Shown piece by piece: positions 45,220 through 56,790 of a DNA stretch of 64,000 bases. The translations under genes were made by a program, and so were the position numbers. Source of the DNA: Thalassospira sp. MCCC 1A01148 (GTDB taxonomy: Bacteria; Pseudomonadota; Alphaproteobacteria; Rhodospirillales; Thalassospiraceae); contig NZ_LPVZ01000020.1 in the NCBI RefSeq assembly GCF_001613795.1, forward strand, positions 682,001-746,000, written 5' to 3'. Positions within the stretch are counted from its first letter, which is position 1; each line of letters begins with the position of its first letter. The notes below the pieces were generated by a model, which was not told where the DNA came from, searched no databases, and saw only the letters and a program-made list of their open reading frames with translations.

Positions 45220-46617
45220 TCAGGCGGCACGTCGGTTTTTACGAACGTGCGCCATCAAGGCGGCCACATCATTGGACATGGGTTCGACCTTTTCAGGTCG
45301 GTCATATAGATCGGAAAGACGCGGCGGCAAGTCCGGGTAAATGCCCGACGCCTGCTTGACCGCATCCGGGAATTTCGCCGGATGTGCCGTTGCCAGTGCC
45401 ACCATCGGTACGGATTTGTCCCGATTGCACTGACGGCCGGACACAATGCCAATCACGGAATGCGGATCAACCAGTTCGCCGCTGGTTGCCAGCACATCCT
45501 TGATTGCGGCTTTGGTTTCTTCGTCATCCAGTCGATAACCGTCAAAATGTTCACGCGCACGGCCAAACTGGCCCTGCGACATTTCCATAACACCGGTTTC
45601 ACGGAACTTGGTCAGCATATCGGCAATCGCAAGCCCGTCACGATCATAAAGATCAAACATCAGACGCTCAAAGTTTGAGCTGACCTGAATATCCATCGAC
45701 GGACTAAGCGATGGTTCAACGCCTTCCATCTTCATGGTTCCGGTTTCAAAGAAACGGGCCAGAATGTCATTGCGGTTGGCACCCACCACAAACTGTTTGA
45801 TCGGAAGGCCCATCTGCATGGCGGCATAACCGGCATAAACGTTGCCGAAGTTGCCCGACGGCACCGAGAATGAAATTTCACGTTCCGGCGATCCAAGCTG
45901 CACACCCGCCCAGAAATAATAGGCGATCTGGCACATGATGCGTGCCCAGTTGATCGAATTCACCGCCGACAGGCCAACTTCGTCACGGAAGCCATGGTCG
46001 TTAAACAGTGCCTTGACCAGATCCTGACAATCATCAAACGATCCTTCAACGGCGACGTTATGTACATTGTCCGACAGGATGGTCGTCATCTGGCGACGCT
46101 GGACTTCTGAAACGCGGCCCTTGGGATGAAGGATGAAAATGTCGATATTTTCACGATCACGGCAGGCCTCGATCGCAGCAGATCCGGTATCGCCCGATGT
46201 CGCACCGACAATCGTAATGCGTTCGCCGCGTTTGGCCAGAACATGGTCAAACAGGCGACCAACCACCTGAAGCGCATAGTCCTTAAACGCCAGCGTCGGG
46301 CCATGGAACAGCTCCATTACCCAGTCATTCGGGCCAAGCTGTTTAAGCGGTGCGACCGCTTCGTGATCAAAGCCCTGATATGTATCTTCAAGAATGGCCT
46401 TAAGGGCATCGTCATCAACCGTGCCCGCCACAAACGGCTGGATCACCTTGAACGCTACTTCGGCATAGGTCAGAGTTCGCAGTGCACGAATGTCATCCTT
46501 GGAAAAGGTCGGCCAGGTTTCGGGAACATAAAGCCCCCCGTCACGGGCCAGACCGGCAAGAAGAACTTCATCGAACTGCAAAACGGGGGCGCTTCCCCGC
46601 GTGCTGACATAGCGCAC
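45220..46617 (-). CDS. thrC: Threonine synthase
   Basis: A 465-residue PLP enzyme converting O-phosphohomoserine to threonine. The PLP lysine is Lys112 in FHGPTLAFKDYALQ, and GATSGDTGSAA is the phosphate-binding loop. The N-terminus MRYVSTRGSAP is typical of the longer class found in Proteobacteria. The start is GTG with AGGAG upstream. Confidence 0.96.
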   Translation of the reverse strand: MRYVSTRGSAPVLQFDEVLLAGLARDGGLYVPETWPTFSKDDIRALRTLTYAEVAFKVIQPFVAGTVDDDALKAILEDTYQGFDHEAVAPLKQLGPNDWVMELFHGPTLAFKDYALQVVGRLFDHVLAKRGERITIVGATSGDTGSAAIEACRDRENIDIFILHPKGRVSEVQRRQMTTILSDNVHNVAVEGSFDDCQDLVKALFNDHGFRDEVGLSAVNSINWARIMCQIAYYFWAGVQLGSPEREISFSVPSGNFGNVYAGYAAMQMGLPIKQFVVGANRNDILARFFETGTMKMEGVEPSLSPSMDIQVSSNFERLMFDLYDRDGLAIADMLTKFRETGVMEMSQGQFGRAREHFDGYRLDDEETKAAIKDVLATSGELVDPHSVIGIVSGRQCNRDKSVPMVALATAHPAKFPDAVKQASGIYPDLPPRLSDLYDRPEKVEPMSNDVAALMAHVRKNRRAA

Positions 46618-46807
46618 TAGACCTGCTCCTGCGTAAGGCGAATACCGGTTCCGTGCCCACAGGCGCAGTACGCCCCCATAAACACGGCAAGGCCTGATTT
46701 AGTGAGGGTTTGCGCCGCTATAGTCAAGGGTCAATACAACAGGTCTGGCACGCATCAGCGATAATACGCGATCAACACCAGCCATCGCTGCAAACATCCG
46801 TGATGAC

Positions 46808-47227
46808 TTAGCTATCAAGCGGGATGTCATGTTCCTTCAACTTGGCTTCCGCAAGAGCAGCGCGACGGACAACGGTGCGGTAATTGCCCAGAAGGATTCG
46901 CAAGACCGCCTTGATGAACCGGTCCGAGCCCGACATTTTCTTCTCGAACGTCTGGCGATTGATTGCGATCAGAACGGTACGTTCCTTGGCACGGGCGGAT
47001 GCCATCCGGGGCTGATTATCAACAAGGGCAAGCTCGCCAAACAAACCACCGGCCTCAATCGTTCCCAGAACGACTTCTTTGTCTTCGCTCAGCGTCTTGT
47101 AGATTTCGACCTTGCCTTCCTGCACGACATAGGCGGCATTGCCGGGCTTGCCTTCGCGGAAAATGACCTGATCGATGGCAAAGACCTGTCGGTCCATGAC
47201 CTTCTTGTTGCCGTCAGTTATGCCCAT
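46808..47227 (-). CDS. Single-domain cyclic nucleotide-binding protein
   Basis: A 139-residue protein from the ATG at 47227 (frame open to 47275; start uncertain, no strong ribosome site). It consists of one CRP/FNR-type sensor domain: FREGKPGNAAYVVQEGKVEIYK, then GGLFGELALVDNQPRMASARA, which is the phosphate-binding cassette with Glu and Arg in their usual places. No DNA-binding domain follows, only a basic helix. It may bind cAMP or cGMP and act through protein contacts. It stands alone between thrC and the carboxypeptidase gene. Confidence 0.85.
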   Translation of the reverse strand: MGITDGNKKVMDRQVFAIDQVIFREGKPGNAAYVVQEGKVEIYKTLSEDKEVVLGTIEAGGLFGELALVDNQPRMASARAKERTVLIAINRQTFEKKMSGSDRFIKAVLRILLGNYRTVVRRAALAEAKLKEHDIPLDS

Positions 47228-47342
47228 GTCTTTGCAGTGCCCATGTAAATTAGCCGGGATTCTGCCCCCGATCATTGATGGCAGCGTATATCACCAATCC
47301 ATCAATCAATGCTAGCAGATTGCCCGATCCATTCAATTGAAT

Positions 47343-48830
47343 TTACTGGCCATACCTATTCTCAAGATGGGCCTTGAATGCATCAACGCCAAGGGCCTTT
47401 CCTGTTGCCGCCTCAAGGATCGCGTCGGTGGATTTGCTCGACGCCTGACCATGTATGTTTTTGCCAAGCCAGCGCATCAACGGGGCGAAATCACCGCGTG
47501 AAAGTGCGTCTGGAATTTCAGGGTTGGCTTCCCTGGCAGCGGCAAAGATCTGGGCTGCGGCCATCGCACCCAACGTATAGGTCGGGAAATATCCCCACGC
47601 CCCGGCAGGCCAGTGGATATCCTGCATGCAGCCATTGCGGTCATCTTCGGGCACAATGCCCAGAAGTTTCTGCATCATTTCGTTCCAGGCCGATGGCAGG
47701 TCGGCAAGCTTCATGTCACCTTCGATCAATGCACGCTCGATGCGATAGCGCAGGATCACATGGGCGGGATAGGTCACCTCGTCGGCATCAACACGGATCA
47801 GCCCCGGCTCAACCCGGGTATAAAGGCGATGCAGGTTGGCGGGCTTCCAGGCCGAACTGTCGCCCCCAAAAGCCGACTCAAAAACCGGTCCGGCATAGGT
47901 CAGAAATTCTTCTGACCGGCAGGCCTGCATTTCAACCAGAAGCGACTGGCTTTCATGCATGGTCATGCCACGCGCCTTGCCAACAGGCTGGTTTTGCCAG
48001 TCGGCTGGCAACCCGCGCTCATACATGGCATGGCCGGTTTCGTGCAGAACCCCCATGATGGCGGAGGTAAAATCATCCTCGTCATAGCGCGTGGTCAAGC
48101 GTACGTCTTCGGGGATGCCACCACAGAACGGGTGATGCGAAATATCCAGACGTCCGTGATCAAAGTCGAAACCAACCGCCTTCATCAGCTCAAGGCCGAT
48201 CTGGTTTTGTGTTTCAACCGGGAACGGCCCTTTCGGTTTCAGCGGCTTGTCTTCGGCTTTTTGACGCTCGATGACATCGGCAGTGAAATCAGGCAGGAAG
48301 GATTCCAGCTCGGCAAACAGGGTATCAATCCGGTCAGAGCGCATCATCGGGTCATACTGATCAAGCAGCGCATCATAAACGGACGTCCCAAGTGCCTCTG
48401 CCTTGGCTTTTCCGGCCTCAATCGACAGATCGAGAACTTCTTGCAGTTGCGGCAGCAGTCCCTTGAAGTCATTTTCAGCCCGCGCAGTACGCCAGGCGAC
48501 CTCACAGCGCGTTCCAGCACGTGACATCTTCTCGACCAGTTCGCCCGGAACAGCCGTGCCATGAACCCATGCGCGCTTCATTTCGGCAAGGTTGGCCTGT
48601 TGCCAGTCATCAAGGCTTTCGCCCTCGGCACTGGTGATCAGATCCCCCAGATCCGGTGCATTGATCAGTTCGTTTTCCAGAACACTCAGTGTTGCCAACT
48701 GTTCGGAGCGGGCATTTGCACCGCCGCCCGGCATGATCACTGCCATATCCCAATGCAACATCCCGCCAATGCCCGACAGGACACTCATGCGGTGAAAACG
48801 GGATTCAAGCTTTTTGTATGCTTCAGTCAT
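47343..48830 (-). CDS. M32 family carboxypeptidase (Taq type)
   Basis: A 495-residue metallocarboxypeptidase. The zinc site HETGH (His263, Glu264, His267) lies in GVLHETGHAMYERGLP, a strong M32 signature, and HESQSLLVE follows. I start at 48830 (MTEAYKK) with AGGAG upstream; the longer frame runs to 48953 without family similarity. It is probably cytoplasmic and trims peptides. It is inserted between the oxidase assembly genes and thrC. Confidence 0.93.
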   Translation of the reverse strand: MTEAYKKLESRFHRMSVLSGIGGMLHWDMAVIMPGGGANARSEQLATLSVLENELINAPDLGDLITSAEGESLDDWQQANLAEMKRAWVHGTAVPGELVEKMSRAGTRCEVAWRTARAENDFKGLLPQLQEVLDLSIEAGKAKAEALGTSVYDALLDQYDPMMRSDRIDTLFAELESFLPDFTADVIERQKAEDKPLKPKGPFPVETQNQIGLELMKAVGFDFDHGRLDISHHPFCGGIPEDVRLTTRYDEDDFTSAIMGVLHETGHAMYERGLPADWQNQPVGKARGMTMHESQSLLVEMQACRSEEFLTYAGPVFESAFGGDSSAWKPANLHRLYTRVEPGLIRVDADEVTYPAHVILRYRIERALIEGDMKLADLPSAWNEMMQKLLGIVPEDDRNGCMQDIHWPAGAWGYFPTYTLGAMAAAQIFAAAREANPEIPDALSRGDFAPLMRWLGKNIHGQASSKSTDAILEAATGKALGVDAFKAHLENRYGQ

Positions 48831-48897
48831 GGGGGCTCCTGCGCGGTCTGGTTGGTCACAGTCCGCATAAAAAACAGTCAAATTCGGCAAAGTGCAA

Positions 48898-49629
48898 TCA
48901 GGACGTCGTGTTGTTTTCCTTATCGCCAGACGGACGGCGATGATACAGGACAAACATCACGATCAGGGTCAGTGCAAGACTGTACCAGGTGATGGCGTAT
49001 TGAAGATGGTTATTGGGCAGTTCAACTTTCGCCTGACCACCAATCGGCAAGCCACCCGGGACCTCGGAATCATCGAGTTCCAGATAATATGGGCTTGCTA
49101 GCTCCGCCCCGGAATCTTCGGCCATGTGATCGACATCGACGTAAAACCACTGATTGCGCAAGGCATCGTTTTCTGGCTGCGCCCAATGCTTTTCGCGCGG
49201 CAGACGCAGAACGCCAGATACCTGCACAGGGCCCTCGATCAGGCTTTCCGGGCGAGTTTCAGGGTCGCGGTAATCCTGGGGCACCCAGCCGCGATTGACC
49301 AGAATGATACGGCCATCTTCCTGTTCAAGCGGTGTGATCAACTGAAACCCGACATTGCCGCGACGGGTACGCGCCATCAGGTATTTTTCCTGATCGTTCA
49401 GGTACACACCTTCGGCATATGCCGCGCGGAACGCCATATCCGGATCAAAGGCCGTGTCCGTCGGCACCGCGATTGGGGCCATTTGCGCCTGCGCCTGGCG
49501 GCTTTCAATCAGGTTTTGTTTCCAGAACAGTCTGTCAACCTGCCAGGAACCAAGCCCCAAAAGGATCACCAAAGACAGCCCGGCGGAAATTTTCATCGCC
49601 AGACTGGGACGCGTTTTAAGAAGTGGCAT
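48898..49629 (-). CDS. SURF1 family cytochrome oxidase assembly protein
   Basis: A 243-residue protein with a membrane span at each end (residues about 10-30 and 210-230) and a periplasmic domain between. The GNVGFQLITPLEQEDGRIILVNRGWVP segment is the SURF1 signature. It supports insertion of heme a into subunit I. It is the last of the oxidase operon, 6 bases after the DUF983 gene. Confidence 0.94.
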   Translation of the reverse strand: MPLLKTRPSLAMKISAGLSLVILLGLGSWQVDRLFWKQNLIESRQAQAQMAPIAVPTDTAFDPDMAFRAAYAEGVYLNDQEKYLMARTRRGNVGFQLITPLEQEDGRIILVNRGWVPQDYRDPETRPESLIEGPVQVSGVLRLPREKHWAQPENDALRNQWFYVDVDHMAEDSGAELASPYYLELDDSEVPGGLPIGGQAKVELPNNHLQYAITWYSLALTLIVMFVLYHRRPSGDKENNTTS

Positions 49630-49635
49630 GAAGGG

Positions 49636-50001
49636 TCAGTCCTGTTCGGATGTCGATCGGTGACGATATTGCAGCGCCACCATGATGCCTTTGAGCGGCC
49701 TTAGCAAGACCAGTGTCAACCCGATGATCACCGGGCCCCACATAACGGCATGAAGCCATAATGGCGGCATATAGGCCATTTCGACCCAAAGCGCCATGGG
49801 CACCACCAGAAATCCGAGAATAAAGATGATGAAAACGGCCGGGCCATCACCGGAATCATGACCGCGCAGATCCAGTCCGCAAACCGCACAGGTTTCGCGC
49901 ACTGTCAAATAGCCCGAAAACAACTTTCCCCCACCGCAGCGGGGGCATTTGCATGCCAACCCGGTACGAATGGGGGAAAGGTTTGGATAATAATCATCCA
50001 T
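49636..50001 (-). CDS. DUF983 family protein
   Basis: A 121-residue protein with an N-terminal zinc-ribbon-like part (CPRCGGGKLFSGYLTVRETCAVCGLDL, two CxxC pairs) and two membrane spans, as is typical of DUF983. It is usually encoded between oxidase subunit III and SURF1 in alphaproteobacteria. The function is unknown; a role in oxidase assembly is inferred from position. Confidence 0.88.
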   Translation of the reverse strand: MDDYYPNLSPIRTGLACKCPRCGGGKLFSGYLTVRETCAVCGLDLRGHDSGDGPAVFIIFILGFLVVPMALWVEMAYMPPLWLHAVMWGPVIIGLTLVLLRPLKGIMVALQYRHRSTSEQD

Positions 50002-50027
50002 GATCTTGTTTGTGCCCTGACGGCGGC

Positions 50028-50828
50028 TTATTCGCCGCCCCAGATGTAAACAGCAAAGAACAGGAACAGCCAGACAACGTCAACGAAGTGCCAGTACCAG
50101 GCTGCTGCCTCAAGACCGAAATGATGATCCTGCTTGAAGCCATCTTTCATTGCACGCACAAGGCAGACCGCCAGGAACACCGTCCCGACAAACACGTGGA
50201 AGCCGTGGAAACCGGTCGCCATGTAGAAGGTCGAGGAATAGATGTTGTCCGAGAAGCCGAATGCCGCGTGGCTGTACTCATATGCCTGAAGGAACAGGAA
50301 GATAACGCCAAGACCAACGGTCAGTGCCAGTCCCTGAACAAGGTCCTTTTTCTTGCCTTCAAGGATGCCATGATGCGCCCAGGTCAGGGTGCAACCCGAC
50401 AGCAGCAGGATCAGGGTATTCAGGAACGGCAGATCCCAGGGATCAAGTACTTCGACACCGGCAGGCGGCCATTCGGTCACACCCGGGCTGAAGATCACAA
50501 ACGCGTTGTGGAAGAATGCCCAGAAGAAGGCGACAAAGAACATCACCTCGGATGCGATGAACAGTGACATCCCGTAACGCAGGCCGATCTGAACGACCTT
50601 GTTATGATAGATGTGTGATTCACTGATCACGTTGCTCCACCAACGGAACATCACAAACAGAATGCCTGCAATGCCGATCGCCGCCAGCCAGAAGTCAGCC
50701 GGCGCACGGTCCGAATGCATGAACATGACCATGCCACCGGTAAACAGACCAGCAGATGCCGCAGCCACCAGCGGCCACGGGCTCGGGTCTACCAGGTGGA
50801 ACGGATGCTTTTGTGCATGATCACTCAT
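50028..50828 (-). CDS. ctaE: Cytochrome c oxidase subunit III
   Basis: A 266-residue membrane protein with seven spans. HPFHLVDPSPWP at the N-terminus, the WPP...DPWDLPFLNT loop and ATGFHGFHVFVGT are characteristic of subunit III. It is part of the aa3-type oxidase. AAGGA lies directly before the ATG. It follows ctaG after 85 bases. Confidence 0.96.
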   Translation of the reverse strand: MSDHAQKHPFHLVDPSPWPLVAAASAGLFTGGMVMFMHSDRAPADFWLAAIGIAGILFVMFRWWSNVISESHIYHNKVVQIGLRYGMSLFIASEVMFFVAFFWAFFHNAFVIFSPGVTEWPPAGVEVLDPWDLPFLNTLILLLSGCTLTWAHHGILEGKKKDLVQGLALTVGLGVIFLFLQAYEYSHAAFGFSDNIYSSTFYMATGFHGFHVFVGTVFLAVCLVRAMKDGFKQDHHFGLEAAAWYWHFVDVVWLFLFFAVYIWGGE

Positions 50829-50913
50829 TCCTTGCCCCCCTCAATCCTTACAAAAGAAACTCTAAGTTCGCTTTGTTAACCAAAGACTGGACATGCCACC
50901 AAACAGTGGATTG

Positions 50914-51504
50914 TCAGCCTCCATGATCTTCGTTCCCGCCAACTGCTTCTACCGATGCCTCGGATTTGAAGAAGGTGTATGACAGGGTAATTGTCTTCAC
51001 GTCTTGGGTATTGATGTCTTCGGCAATGGCAGGATCAACATAGAAACTGACCGGCATGTCTACGCGCTCGCCCGGTTGAAGGGTTTGCTCGTCAAAACAG
51101 AAACACGCGATCTTGCTGAAATACTGCCCTGCTTTTAGTGGTGTCACATTATAGACCGCCTGCCCGGTAATCGGTTTGACGGCCATGTTTTCGGCCACGT
51201 AATAGGCCAGATTATCTTCGCCCAGACGCACCGTAATTTCACGCTGTTCGGGCTTGAACTGCCATTGCAGTCCCGAATTCACATCCGCGTTGAAGCGGAC
51301 CTTGATGGTCTTTTCCGACACTTCAACGCCGGTATCCTTGCCCACTTGTGGCGTTCCGCCAAAACCGGTCACCTGACAAAACAGTTCGTAAAGCGGGACA
51401 GATGCATAGGACAGGCCGATCATGCCGCCAACGACGACAACACAGCTGAGCAGCACACGCTTGTTGCGTGCCTTTACAGTATCTGTGTGTTTTTGATCAG
51501 CCAT
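50914..51504 (-). CDS. ctaG: Cytochrome c oxidase assembly protein CtaG/Cox11
   Basis: A 196-residue protein with one N-terminal membrane anchor and a periplasmic copper-binding domain. The CFCFDEQTLQPGE motif holds the copper-ligating cysteines. It delivers copper to the CuB site of subunit I. AGGAAG precedes the ATG. It follows the 46-residue gene after 6 bases. Confidence 0.96.
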   Translation of the reverse strand: MADQKHTDTVKARNKRVLLSCVVVVGGMIGLSYASVPLYELFCQVTGFGGTPQVGKDTGVEVSEKTIKVRFNADVNSGLQWQFKPEQREITVRLGEDNLAYYVAENMAVKPITGQAVYNVTPLKAGQYFSKIACFCFDEQTLQPGERVDMPVSFYVDPAIAEDINTQDVKTITLSYTFFKSEASVEAVGGNEDHGG

Positions 51505-51510
51505 GGCTTC

Positions 51511-51651
51511 CTAGCTCATCTTCAATATGGTTATCGCAAAAAACAGGATAATCAGGCTGCTCAGGATCGCCAGAAACACCCAGTTCTTCTTTTTGCGCTT
51601 GGCATAAAACGCTTCGAGTTCGGCTTTGCTCATTTTAGGGGACTCCGTCAT
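51511..51651 (-). CDS. Small CoxF-like membrane protein
   Basis: A 46-residue protein with a charged N-terminus (SKAELEAFYAKRKKK) and one membrane span (VFLAILSSLIILFFAITI). Its ATG overlaps the ctaB stop by four bases (ATGA), so it is translationally coupled. Small proteins of this shape lie between ctaB and ctaG in many alphaproteobacteria and are often called CoxF. Function is unknown; oxidase assembly is inferred from position. Confidence 0.75.
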   Translation of the reverse strand: MTESPKMSKAELEAFYAKRKKKNWVFLAILSSLIILFFAITILKMS

Positions 51652-52574
51652 GCGATCACCCCTGCAAGCCAGACATCTGCAACCATCGCCCCGAACAGGA
51701 CAAACAGATACAGGATCGAATATCCAAACATCTTGTGCGGGGCGCGTTCCTCGGCATTGCGCAGAACACGAACCGCGTGGCGCAGGAACCACAGCCCGGT
51801 CAGGGCCGCCGTAACGCCATAAAAGACACCAAGCAGACCAGTCGCAACCGGTACCAGCGTGATCGGCAACAACAGAAGCGTGTAAATCAGCATCTGCTTC
51901 TTCGTCGCCGCCTCGCCGGCAACCACCGGCATCATCGGCACGCCGACCTTGGCATAGTCGCCACATCTGAACAGGGCCAGCGCCCAGAAATGCGGCGGTG
52001 TCCACATAAAGATAATCATGAACAGCGCGATAGAATTAAGATCAATCCCGCCTGTCACCGACGCCCAGCCGATCATCGGGGGGAAAGCCCCGGCGGCACC
52101 GCCAATGACGATATTCTGTGGTGTGCTGCGTTTAAGCCACATGGTGTAAACGAACACGTAAAACGCAATCGACACCGCAAGCAAAACAGCAGCTGCAATA
52201 TTGATGGCAACCGCCATCACGGTTACCGAAACAATCGACAATGCAATGCCAAGCGACAATGCTTCGTCCGCTGGCACGCGCCCTGCCGGAATTGGCCGGT
52301 TCTGGGTGCGTTTCATGTGGATGTCGATATCGCGATCATACCACATGTTGATTGATGCGGCCGCACCACTGGCCACAGCAATACAGGCAATTGCGACAAG
52401 TCCGAGGAACGGATGGATTGTTCCCGGCGCAATCAACAGACCAACTGCACCGGTGAAAACCACAAGCGTCATGACGCCGGGTTTGAGCAACGCGATATAG
52501 TCACGCACATCCGAAACCGGCAGGGATACTGCGTTTTCAAGCGCTAGGGTCTGATCTGCAACCTGCTTGGTCAT
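51648..52574 (-). CDS. ctaB: Protoheme IX farnesyltransferase
   Basis: A 308-residue UbiA-family membrane enzyme that makes heme O from heme B. The prenyl-diphosphate motif NMWYDRDIDIHMKRTQNRPIP is intact, as is the second Asp-rich region. I start at 52574 (MTKQVAD); the frame runs further up to a TTG at 52619. Confidence 0.95.
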   Translation of the reverse strand: MTKQVADQTLALENAVSLPVSDVRDYIALLKPGVMTLVVFTGAVGLLIAPGTIHPFLGLVAIACIAVASGAAASINMWYDRDIDIHMKRTQNRPIPAGRVPADEALSLGIALSIVSVTVMAVAINIAAAVLLAVSIAFYVFVYTMWLKRSTPQNIVIGGAAGAFPPMIGWASVTGGIDLNSIALFMIIFMWTPPHFWALALFRCGDYAKVGVPMMPVVAGEAATKKQMLIYTLLLLPITLVPVATGLLGVFYGVTAALTGLWFLRHAVRVLRNAEERAPHKMFGYSILYLFVLFGAMVADVWLAGVIA

Positions 52575-52610
52575 TGAACTCTGGTCTTCTCGTTTGGGGC
52601 GGTAGGATGC

Positions 52611-52636
52611 CCCCCGCAAACCGGGGCCTGCGGGGG
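52611..52636 (-). other. Intercistronic hairpin between ctaD and ctaB
   Basis: CCCCCGCA (52611-52618) pairs with TGCGGGGG (52629-52636), with a 10-base loop. It has no T run, so partial termination or mRNA protection is more likely than full termination. It resembles the intercistronic hairpins of the LIV operon. Confidence 0.5.
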
Positions 52637-52653
52637 ACTTAAACCAGGATCAC

Positions 52654-55100
<2,447 letters not shown>

Positions 55101-55887
55101 GCGAATCTGCCCCCTCGCATTACATCTCAAGGCGATATGCCTCACTCTTCCCCACCCCCGCTGGGCTTTGGTGACTTGGTGTATCATCCCCTTCTTGGGA
55201 TGATCCCAACCTCAACCAAAGATTAAAGTACAACGGGCCGGAGCATTTCCTCTGACATATCTTATTCTTAAATAGCCTGCACATGAAAGTACATTGGTAA
55301 CGCAGGCAAATAGCGTATCTTCGACACCTGTTCCAGAAAAAACCTCGCTGCGTTGCACAAAAAATGTATTTGATAACAAATCAAATTAGCGCCCCGGTTT
55401 TAGCTGAAGCCGTTCTAAATACCCACCCTTGGATAGAAAAACCGCCATTCCTCTCGGCCGATTTTCGCTTCGCCTGCGTTTGCTGCTTTGCAATATATGC
55501 GCAACAGACCTTAGAATCACTTCAACCAATGGCTAAAGCCGTTTTCTCATCCGTCCTACGCAGCCGACATCCGTGCGGATCAACTCAACGCTACGTCACA
55601 TTGATGACATCGCAGGATGCCCCGATTTTGACCGGGCATTGCCGAAAAAACCTTTCAGGGAACGATTCGGTGCATACTTTGAGGCGCTTCGATCCTACAT
55701 GCAGCAAAATTATGGTCCAAACCCTTTAACTGCGTTGGCTTTTCCCCAATATCACGGATAGAAATTCGGTTGGATATATCAGCTTTGCGGACTATTCTAC
55801 CATCACGTATGCATTCCCGATGTTCCGTGCAAGATGGTCAAACCGGCCCTTGTCCGATGCTGACGGTTCAAAGACAGAGGTTCGTCT
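55101..55887. other. Long intergenic region between ctaC and cheZ1
   Basis: About 790 bases, AT-rich. It should carry the promoter of the oxidase operon (minus) and of the CheZ-like gene (plus). Open frames at 55364-55729 and 55573-55761 (plus) have no ribosome site and match nothing I recognise; the second is the more protein-like (a helical stretch RERFGAYFEALRSYMQQNYG) and could be a decayed gene. An inverted repeat at 55183-55204 is listed separately. Confidence 0.6.
55183..55204. promoter_or_regulatory. Inverted repeat upstream of ctaC
   Basis: ATCATCCC (55183-55190) and GGGATGAT (55197-55204) are perfect inverted copies with a 6-base spacer, about 83 bases before the ctaC start. It could be an operator or an RNA hairpin in the leader. 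Confidence 0.35.
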
Positions 55888-56712
55888 ATGGCACGCTCAG
55901 GAAGTAAAAGACTATTCACCGCAGAGATGCGGTTGCTCAACAAGCTCGAAACCATGAGTGACATGGTCGCCCTGCCGACCGAAATGCCGACCGACACGGG
56001 TAGTGCTGCAGGCAGCGCTGACATTTCAAGCCTGCACACCGCAATCGAAGAGCTCAAACTTGAACTGTTGTCCGACATCCGCTTGATGATCGACGAACAG
56101 AAAAAGGCGAACGCGGCAGCAGCCCCGGACGATGACGAACAGGCAGATGCCCGCAAGGAACTGCGCCTGGTCAAGAACGAAGTCCGCGCACTTGCCAATT
56201 CCATTCAGGAAACGAAAAAGGAAATCGCTGCTCTTTACACCGCTCCCGAAGACGATAGCGGTACACGCCTGAATATCGTGAAGGGCGAACTTGATTCCGT
56301 TGTCGCCGCGACCGAGGACGCAACGGCGAACATCCTTGAAACCGTCGAGAAGATTGATGCGGTCGCGCACAATATTCGCTCAGCTGCCACGGATGACTAC
56401 ACGCAGGGGCTGGCAGATGACATTGTCGAGCTTGTGGTCAAGGTCTTTGAATCCTGTAACTTCCAGGACCTGACCGGGCAGCGGATCACCAAAGTCGTCA
56501 ACACGATGAAATATATCGAGGAACGTGTGAACCGCGTGATCGAGATTTGGGGCGAAGACGACTTTGGCGACTTTGACCTGCCGCCAGATCCCAAGGGCCT
56601 CGACAATCTGGACAAAACTGTCACCAAGGCCCCGCAGAACGCCAATCGCGTGTCTCAGGATGAAGTTGACCAGATCTTCTCACAGGAAGAAATCGACGCC
56701 CTGTTTGATTGA
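55888..56712 (+). CDS. CheZ-like protein phosphatase 1, with FliM-like C-terminal tail
   Basis: A 274-residue, mostly helical protein. The CheZ catalytic motif is NFQDLTGQRI with Asp194 and Gln198 in the positions of E. coli Asp143 and Gln147. The N-terminus (RLFTAEMRLLNKLE) resembles that of the second paralogue at 61307. The C-terminal tail has two tandem copies of a short motif (SQDEVDQIF, 256-264; SQEEIDALF, 265-273) that looks like the CheY-binding FliM N-terminus. It should dephosphorylate CheY-P. No flagellar or chemotaxis genes are seen nearby. A terminator follows. Confidence 0.88.
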   Translation: MARSGSKRLFTAEMRLLNKLETMSDMVALPTEMPTDTGSAAGSADISSLHTAIEELKLELLSDIRLMIDEQKKANAAAAPDDDEQADARKELRLVKNEVRALANSIQETKKEIAALYTAPEDDSGTRLNIVKGELDSVVAATEDATANILETVEKIDAVAHNIRSAATDDYTQGLADDIVELVVKVFESCNFQDLTGQRITKVVNTMKYIEERVNRVIEIWGEDDFGDFDLPPDPKGLDNLDKTVTKAPQNANRVSQDEVDQIFSQEEIDALFD

Positions 56713-56735
56713 TCCGCATAATCCCGCGCAAAACA

Positions 56736-56766
56736 AAAGCCTGCCAGATTGGCAGGCTTTTTCTTT
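56736..56766. terminator. Bidirectional terminator between the CheZ1 gene and algH
   Basis: GCCTGCCA (56739-56746) pairs with TGGCAGGC (56750-56757), flanked by A-rich and T-rich tracts on either side. It lies between convergent genes. Confidence 0.85.
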
Positions 56767-56790
56767 TGGCAGTTTGTGAAAATCTGTGCC

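Noticed and set aside
49126-49704. A 192-codon plus-strand open frame opposite the SURF1 gene
   Set aside because: Shadow frame. No motif or ribosome site, and the opposite strand has a good family match.
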